Below are positions 60,130 to 64,000 of a stretch of DNA of 64,000 nucleotides, one piece after another (within the stretch, counting starts at the first letter, position 1; each line of letters begins with the position of its first letter). The stretch covers positions 62,001-126,000 of the forward strand of contig WTCE01000009.1 of assembly GCA_013138735.1 (NCBI GenBank). The letters run 5' to 3'. A program made the translations under genes and the position numbers. Source of the DNA: Crocinitomix sp. (GTDB lineage: Bacteria > Bacteroidota > Bacteroidia > Flavobacteriales_D > Crocinitomicaceae). The notes under the pieces were generated by a model. That model searched no databases, was not told the DNA's origin, and was given only the letters and a program-made list of their open reading frames with translations.

Positions 60130-61668
60130 TTGTTTACAAAAACAAACATATTAATAACGGCGCTTTTAATAAGCGCCGTTTTTATTCCACATACTAATTG
60201 GAGCCAGGACGAAAATATTCGCCTAGTTTTCGCTGAGGATGTGGTTAATTCTGTGGTTCATAAAAATACAACCGTGGCCAAGGGACATGTTGAATTTAAG
60301 CATGGCAACACACGTTTGTTTTGCGACTCCGCCTTATACTTTCAAGACTTGAACATTGTAAACGCTTATGGAGATGTACAAATCAACCAAGGTGATACGG
60401 TTAATTTATTTTGTGATTCCTTAATTTTCAACGGCAATACCAACAAATCGAAGCTATTAAGCAATGTACGATTTCGCGATAGTGAGTATATCATGCTCAC
60501 GGACTCCTTGCACTATGATGGAAACACTTCAATCGGTTCATATACCAACCACGCCAAGATTTCAAGCATCAATTCAGACTTAAAATTAACTTCAGTTAAA
60601 GGCTATTATCATTCTACCTCTAAAATCTTTTATTTTAAAGATAGCGTGCATATTGAGGACCCTAAATACGAGCTTTTTGCAGATACTTTAGAATTTAGAA
60701 CCATTCCTGCTAGCGCACATTTTCATGGGCCAACAACTATTTTATTTGACTCGTCAACCGTAGAGTGTAATAAAGGTATTTATTTTTCAAAAGAAGAGCG
60801 CGTGCAATTGTGGAACGGCGCAACATTGATTGAACCTGGCCGCAGTTTCTACGCAGACAGTTTACTCTTTAATCAAAAAACGGGTTTTGGCGAAGGTTTT
60901 TGTAATGTTGTTATGTACGACACTACTGAACAAGTTAAATTTTTGTCAGATTATTTATTGAAGAAACCGAAAAATTCAGCGCTTATTTTAAAGGACAACG
61001 CACGCATTTTTCAATATTCAGAAACAGATACACTTTATTTAGCAGGAGACACAATCACCTACTACCAAGACACCATAACAAATGCAAAGCAATCCATTTT
61101 TGAAAACAATGTAGCTATAATTAATGGCGACAATTTCATTCGTTGCGATTCGGCTTATTTTAGTGAAACAGATTCTATTTTAAAACTACATAAGGATCCT
61201 ATTATTTGGAATGGCGACATGCAAATTTTTGCTGATTCAATTTTGACAACATATTACGATAATGAGTTTCACAAAATGTATATGTACCATAATGCTTTGC
61301 TTATTTCAGCCCATGAAAATGACACCATCCATTATGATCAAATGAAAGGCAAGTTTATGACGGCCACATTAGATTCGAGTAAAATTAAACAGATTAGAAT
61401 TGAACAAAATGCCCAAAGTTTATACTACGCCGAAGACACTAAAACTGACTCTGCAGGTGTTGAATTTAAAACACTAAAAGGCATGGATAGAAAGGATTGT
61501 AGTGAAATTGTATTTCGATTTTTAGATGGCGAGATTCAGCGTATCACATTCGTTGACAATCCTACGAGCACATTTTACCCTATGAACCAAATTCCACCAA
61601 AAGAACTTTATTTTAAAGGATTTTCATGGGAGATTCACAGAAAACCGGACAGTCCTTTTGAGGAATAA
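60130..61668 (+). CDS. OstA/LptA-like periplasmic protein
   Basis: The 512-residue exported protein has a signal peptide (ITALLISAVFIPHTNWSQD) and beta-jellyroll repeats of the OstA/LptA type, such as AKGHVEFKHGNTRLFCDSALYF (about residues 50-71), CDSLIFNGNTNKSKLLSNVRF, and LFADTLEFRTIPASAHFHG. Such folds bridge LPS transport across the periplasm, so a role in LPS transport is likely but not proven. The start is TTG 60130, one base after purA; no ATG lies before the signal peptide. lpxD at the right edge is another LPS gene. Confidence 0.82.
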   Translation: MFTKTNILITALLISAVFIPHTNWSQDENIRLVFAEDVVNSVVHKNTTVAKGHVEFKHGNTRLFCDSALYFQDLNIVNAYGDVQINQGDTVNLFCDSLIFNGNTNKSKLLSNVRFRDSEYIMLTDSLHYDGNTSIGSYTNHAKISSINSDLKLTSVKGYYHSTSKIFYFKDSVHIEDPKYELFADTLEFRTIPASAHFHGPTTILFDSSTVECNKGIYFSKEERVQLWNGATLIEPGRSFYADSLLFNQKTGFGEGFCNVVMYDTTEQVKFLSDYLLKKPKNSALILKDNARIFQYSETDTLYLAGDTITYYQDTITNAKQSIFENNVAIINGDNFIRCDSAYFSETDSILKLHKDPIIWNGDMQIFADSILTTYYDNEFHKMYMYHNALLISAHENDTIHYDQMKGKFMTATLDSSKIKQIRIEQNAQSLYYAEDTKTDSAGVEFKTLKGMDRKDCSEIVFRFLDGEIQRITFVDNPTSTFYPMNQIPPKELYFKGFSWEIHRKPDSPFEE

Positions 61669-61708
61669 TTTTATCTTTAGGTTTTAGAATAAACGACTAA
61701 GAAGTATT

Positions 61709-62254
61709 ATGAAAGGGAAATTAATTGGCATTGGAGCAATCACATCAATTCTTGCATTGCTTATGGTGGCTACAGTTATTGCCATGGGCGGCGAATTTTT
61801 CTCGGCTGTTAATTTTCAAATCCTCATTGTTGTATTTACCATTTCAATAGTCATGTCGGGCACTTATTTACTCAATGCACACAGCTCGCAAACGAACGCA
61901 ACAATTAAATTGGGAATCGGAGTCCTTGGCCTCGCATTAATCATTTTCTCAGCATTGGTTAGCTTCAATATCATTCCTATTCTTACGACCTACAATTGGT
62001 TAATCACTCTTGGAATTCTTTATGTGCTTTTGGTTCAGTTACAATTGCTACAGTGGGGCAATTCACCTTCAATTATTTCTAAAATTTGCGCCTTTATTGT
62101 GATTCTCACTAATTTGTTTTTAATCATATTTTTCATTGCAAAATGGCGTTACTCAGCTATTTCGAGTGTAATTGATATTGCGGTAGTGCTTAGTGTGGTC
62201 GCTTTCTTAATCGGTGTTATTGCCAATAAAAAGAAGGTTGTTGAGGCGGCTTGA
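61709..62254 (+). CDS. hypothetical membrane protein
   Basis: The 181-residue protein has five hydrophobic segments (about residues 6-25, 33-53, 69-90, 97-114 and 119-172 in two parts) with short connecting loops and a basic end (NKKKVVEAA). It is an inner-membrane protein with no recognised family or motif. It runs in the same direction as the OstA-like gene, 40 bases away, and may share its transcript. A TATCTTTA near-match to the -7 box lies just upstream at about 61671. Confidence 0.5.
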   Translation: MKGKLIGIGAITSILALLMVATVIAMGGEFFSAVNFQILIVVFTISIVMSGTYLLNAHSSQTNATIKLGIGVLGLALIIFSALVSFNIIPILTTYNWLITLGILYVLLVQLQLLQWGNSPSIISKICAFIVILTNLFLIIFFIAKWRYSAISSVIDIAVVLSVVAFLIGVIANKKKVVEAA

Positions 62255-62353
62255 TTGAATCACCTCAAACAGATTCATCCTTTCATCCCATATTAAGTCT
62301 AAACCTCTCTTTCTAATCCCCAACCAATTTTACTATTTTACCGTAATCACAGT

Positions 62354-63280
62354 ATGAAGAAGTTTATTGTAATCATTACTTGCTTTCTATTCACCCAAAA
62401 CCTCGCAGCTCAAACCCCAGATTATTTTGGAAATAACCCAACTTGGTCTGACCAATATGATGACATAATTGGAGAAGTCCCCATTTATAATAAGCACACC
62501 TATCTTCTCGACGGCACAGAGACAATAGGCGCCTATACCTATCATATTATGCGTTATCGAAACTACACGTCTAACGACTATTGGGGGCCCTTTGTTTATC
62601 AAGCAGAATATGCTTCATTAAAAGTGAGACAAGAAGGTAGAAGCGTTTACTACTATGACACCGTAGCCGAATTTGATTCTCTATTGATTTCTTATGAACT
62701 TGAGGTTGGAGATGATTTAATTGGACAGCCAGGCTACTTTTTTCCATCAAGCGTCATTACTGATATAGATTCAATTTTGGTTGATGATACCTATAGGCGC
62801 GTTCTATATTTTGATGGGGGTGAACCAAATGCAAGATATATTGAAGGCATAGCTTATTTATGGGGAGAATTAGACCATAACTATGGCAGTTGCTTTGCAC
62901 AGATGCATATTATAGATTATGAACCCTCATTTGGCACTTATGGCTTTAATTGTTATGGAGAAAATGGCAGTTCACTATATAAACCCTTACCGGATTTAAG
63001 TTGCAATTTCACGCTGGGTATAACTGAAAGTGAACCATCCAATCAATTACCACTTGTCTTCCCAAATCCAGCATCTACAGATCTTTTGATAAGATTCAAT
63101 CAAACTGAAATAGACAAAATAGAAATCCTCAATTTATTAGGGCAGGTTATAAAATCTTACCCTACTAACAGTCAAAACATTCAAACACTAGATATTAAAG
63201 ATATTCCTGAAGGAATGTATCTGATACAATTCAGTGAAAAAGGAATTATAAAAACGCAAGAGAAGTTGATTAAGCGTTAA
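62354..63280 (+). CDS. T9SS type A sorting-domain secreted protein
   Basis: The 308-residue protein has a signal peptide (IVIITCFLFTQNLAAQT) and an acidic Tyr-rich N-terminal domain (about residues 21-215) of unknown function. It ends in a type A sorting domain: LVFPNPASTDLLIRFNQTEIDKIEIL and IPEGMYLIQFSEKGIIKTQEKLIKR (about 235-308). The domain directs export by the T9SS and removal of the signal at the surface. The N-terminal part matches no known family to me. It is a single gene with no clear operon partner. Confidence 0.8.
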   Translation: MKKFIVIITCFLFTQNLAAQTPDYFGNNPTWSDQYDDIIGEVPIYNKHTYLLDGTETIGAYTYHIMRYRNYTSNDYWGPFVYQAEYASLKVRQEGRSVYYYDTVAEFDSLLISYELEVGDDLIGQPGYFFPSSVITDIDSILVDDTYRRVLYFDGGEPNARYIEGIAYLWGELDHNYGSCFAQMHIIDYEPSFGTYGFNCYGENGSSLYKPLPDLSCNFTLGITESEPSNQLPLVFPNPASTDLLIRFNQTEIDKIEILNLLGQVIKSYPTNSQNIQTLDIKDIPEGMYLIQFSEKGIIKTQEKLIKR

Positions 63281-63383
63281 AATTTCTCCCCCTAAACGAA
63301 GCTGCAAGCGGCATTCATTAACAAAACAGCATTAATAAGTACCTGACCTACACTGTTTGTGGTGCGTCCGAATAGCGTAATTT

Positions 63384-63391
63384 TACCTTTG
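63384..63391 (+). promoter_or_regulatory. -7 promoter box of lpxD
   Basis: TACCTTTG fits TAnnTTTG and ends 15 bases before the ATG at 63407. Confidence 0.5.
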
Positions 63392-63406
63392 GATAATAGT
63401 ACGCTA

Positions 63407-64000
63407 ATGAAATTTGAACGCCCATATACATTAAAAGAAATTGCAGACTTATTGAACGCGCCTTTTCAAGGTGACGCGAACCTGCAGGTTACTGGAATCA
63501 ACGAGATTCATAAAATTGAGGCTAGAGAAATTGTCTTTGTTGATCATCCAAAATACTATAAAAAAGCATTAGAAAGTGCTGCAGATGTTATTTTGATTGA
63601 TCAGGAAGTTCCTGTTCCTGATGGAAAAGGAATCATTATTTGTGAGGCACCGTTTGATGCATTTAATCAAATTACGCAACACTTTTCACCAGACATTCCT
63701 TGGTCAACTCCGAGAGGAGACAACTTTTCGGTGGGAGAAAACACAGACATATTTCCAAATGTATCCATAGGTCATAATGTAAGTATTGGAAGCAATACAA
63801 TCATTCATTCTGGAGTTGTAATTGGCGACAATTCTGTCATTGGAGATCACGTTGTTATTGGTCCTAACACTGTAATTGGGCATTATGCCTTTTACTATAA
63901 GAAAAAGGCTGACGGCTATAATCGCATGCATACTTGCGGTAGAACAATATTAGAAGACCATGTTGAAATTGGAGCACTAAGCACTATTGACAGAGGCGTT
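63407..64000 (+). CDS. lpxD: UDP-3-O-acylglucosamine N-acyltransferase (LpxD), 3' partial
   Basis: The first 198 residues are present; the gene runs off the right edge. The N-terminal uridine-binding domain begins MKFERPYTLKEIADLLNAPF and includes EIVFVDHPKYYKKALES. The left-handed beta-helix hexapeptides follow (VSIGHNVSIGSNTIIHSGV, VIGDNSVIGDHVVIGP) and then VEIGALSTIDRGV. LpxD transfers a 3-hydroxyacyl chain to the UDP-sugar in lipid A synthesis. Bacteroidota often carry two LpxD-like proteins; the FYYKKKADGYNRMHTCG stretch replaces the usual phenylalanine-glycine loop, so this may be the diverged paralog. Confidence 0.88.
   Translation, partial: MKFERPYTLKEIADLLNAPFQGDANLQVTGINEIHKIEAREIVFVDHPKYYKKALESAADVILIDQEVPVPDGKGIIICEAPFDAFNQITQHFSPDIPWSTPRGDNFSVGENTDIFPNVSIGHNVSIGSNTIIHSGVVIGDNSVIGDHVVIGPNTVIGHYAFYYKKKADGYNRMHTCGRTILEDHVEIGALSTIDRGV

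Overview
This AT-rich window reads as chromosomal DNA of a marine or freshwater Flavobacteriales bacterium (phylum Bacteroidota), perhaps near Crocinitomicaceae; the family placement is inference. The evidence is type IX secretion (T9SS) C-terminal sorting domains, a PorP/SprF-OmpA pair, a CHU_C-tailed PKD adhesin, a DnaE polymerase with a fused proofreading exonuclease, SBBP beta-propellers, weak Shine-Dalgarno signals, and repeated matches to the Bacteroidota -7 promoter box TAnnTTTG. I saw no rRNA, tRNA, CRISPR array, prophage or complete insertion sequence.

Layout. 1-5.2 kb: DsbA-like oxidoreductase, beta-carbonic anhydrase, a TetR regulator overlapping a FabF gene, and small envelope proteins. 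5.1-5.6 kb: a non-coding patch bounded by inverted 23-bp repeats, then a cold-shock gene. 5.9-10.2 kb: dnaE. 10.6-16.1 kb: secreted unknowns, pirin, an EI24 membrane protein, peroxiredoxin, ZIP transporter and methyltransferase. 16.3-19.3 kb: a SiaB-type kinase and SiaC-type substrate followed by coaE and the NAD(P)H-hydrate repair enzyme. 19.3-23.4 kb: beta-barrel protein, rhomboid protease, MoxR ATPase, then three tandem paralogous Cys-motif membrane proteins and a decayed fourth copy. 23.5-28.3 kb: purB, an ECF sigma factor with its zinc anti-sigma, a beta-barrel protein and a large secreted protein. 28.5-35.4 kb: a fatty-acid beta-oxidation operon (MarR, HCDH/ECH fusion, thiolase, GNAT, acyl-CoA dehydrogenase) interrupted by a repeat-flanked four-helix-bundle gene. 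35.5-37.8 kb: S9 peptidase.

37.8-50.7 kb is the accessory and surface region: a structured intergenic element, a truncated RHS-core protein with a metzincin-like C-terminus and a possible immunity partner, two very large surface proteins in divergent orientation, and the PorP/SprF-OmpA pair. 50.8-64 kb: two FKBP isomerases, an HTTM/DUF5819-like pair, a MORN-type repeat protein, a RelA/SpoT enzyme, Fur, a STAS protein, purA, an OstA-like protein, another T9SS cargo, and the start of lpxD running off the right edge.

Together the genes combine core metabolism (purines, CoA, fatty-acid turnover, stringent response, LPS) with T9SS-dependent surface display. The least explained pieces are the moxR-linked Cys-motif family with its pseudogene, the RHS/metzincin module, the inverted-repeat element at 5.1-5.5 kb, and the AGTACT repeats around the four-helix-bundle gene.
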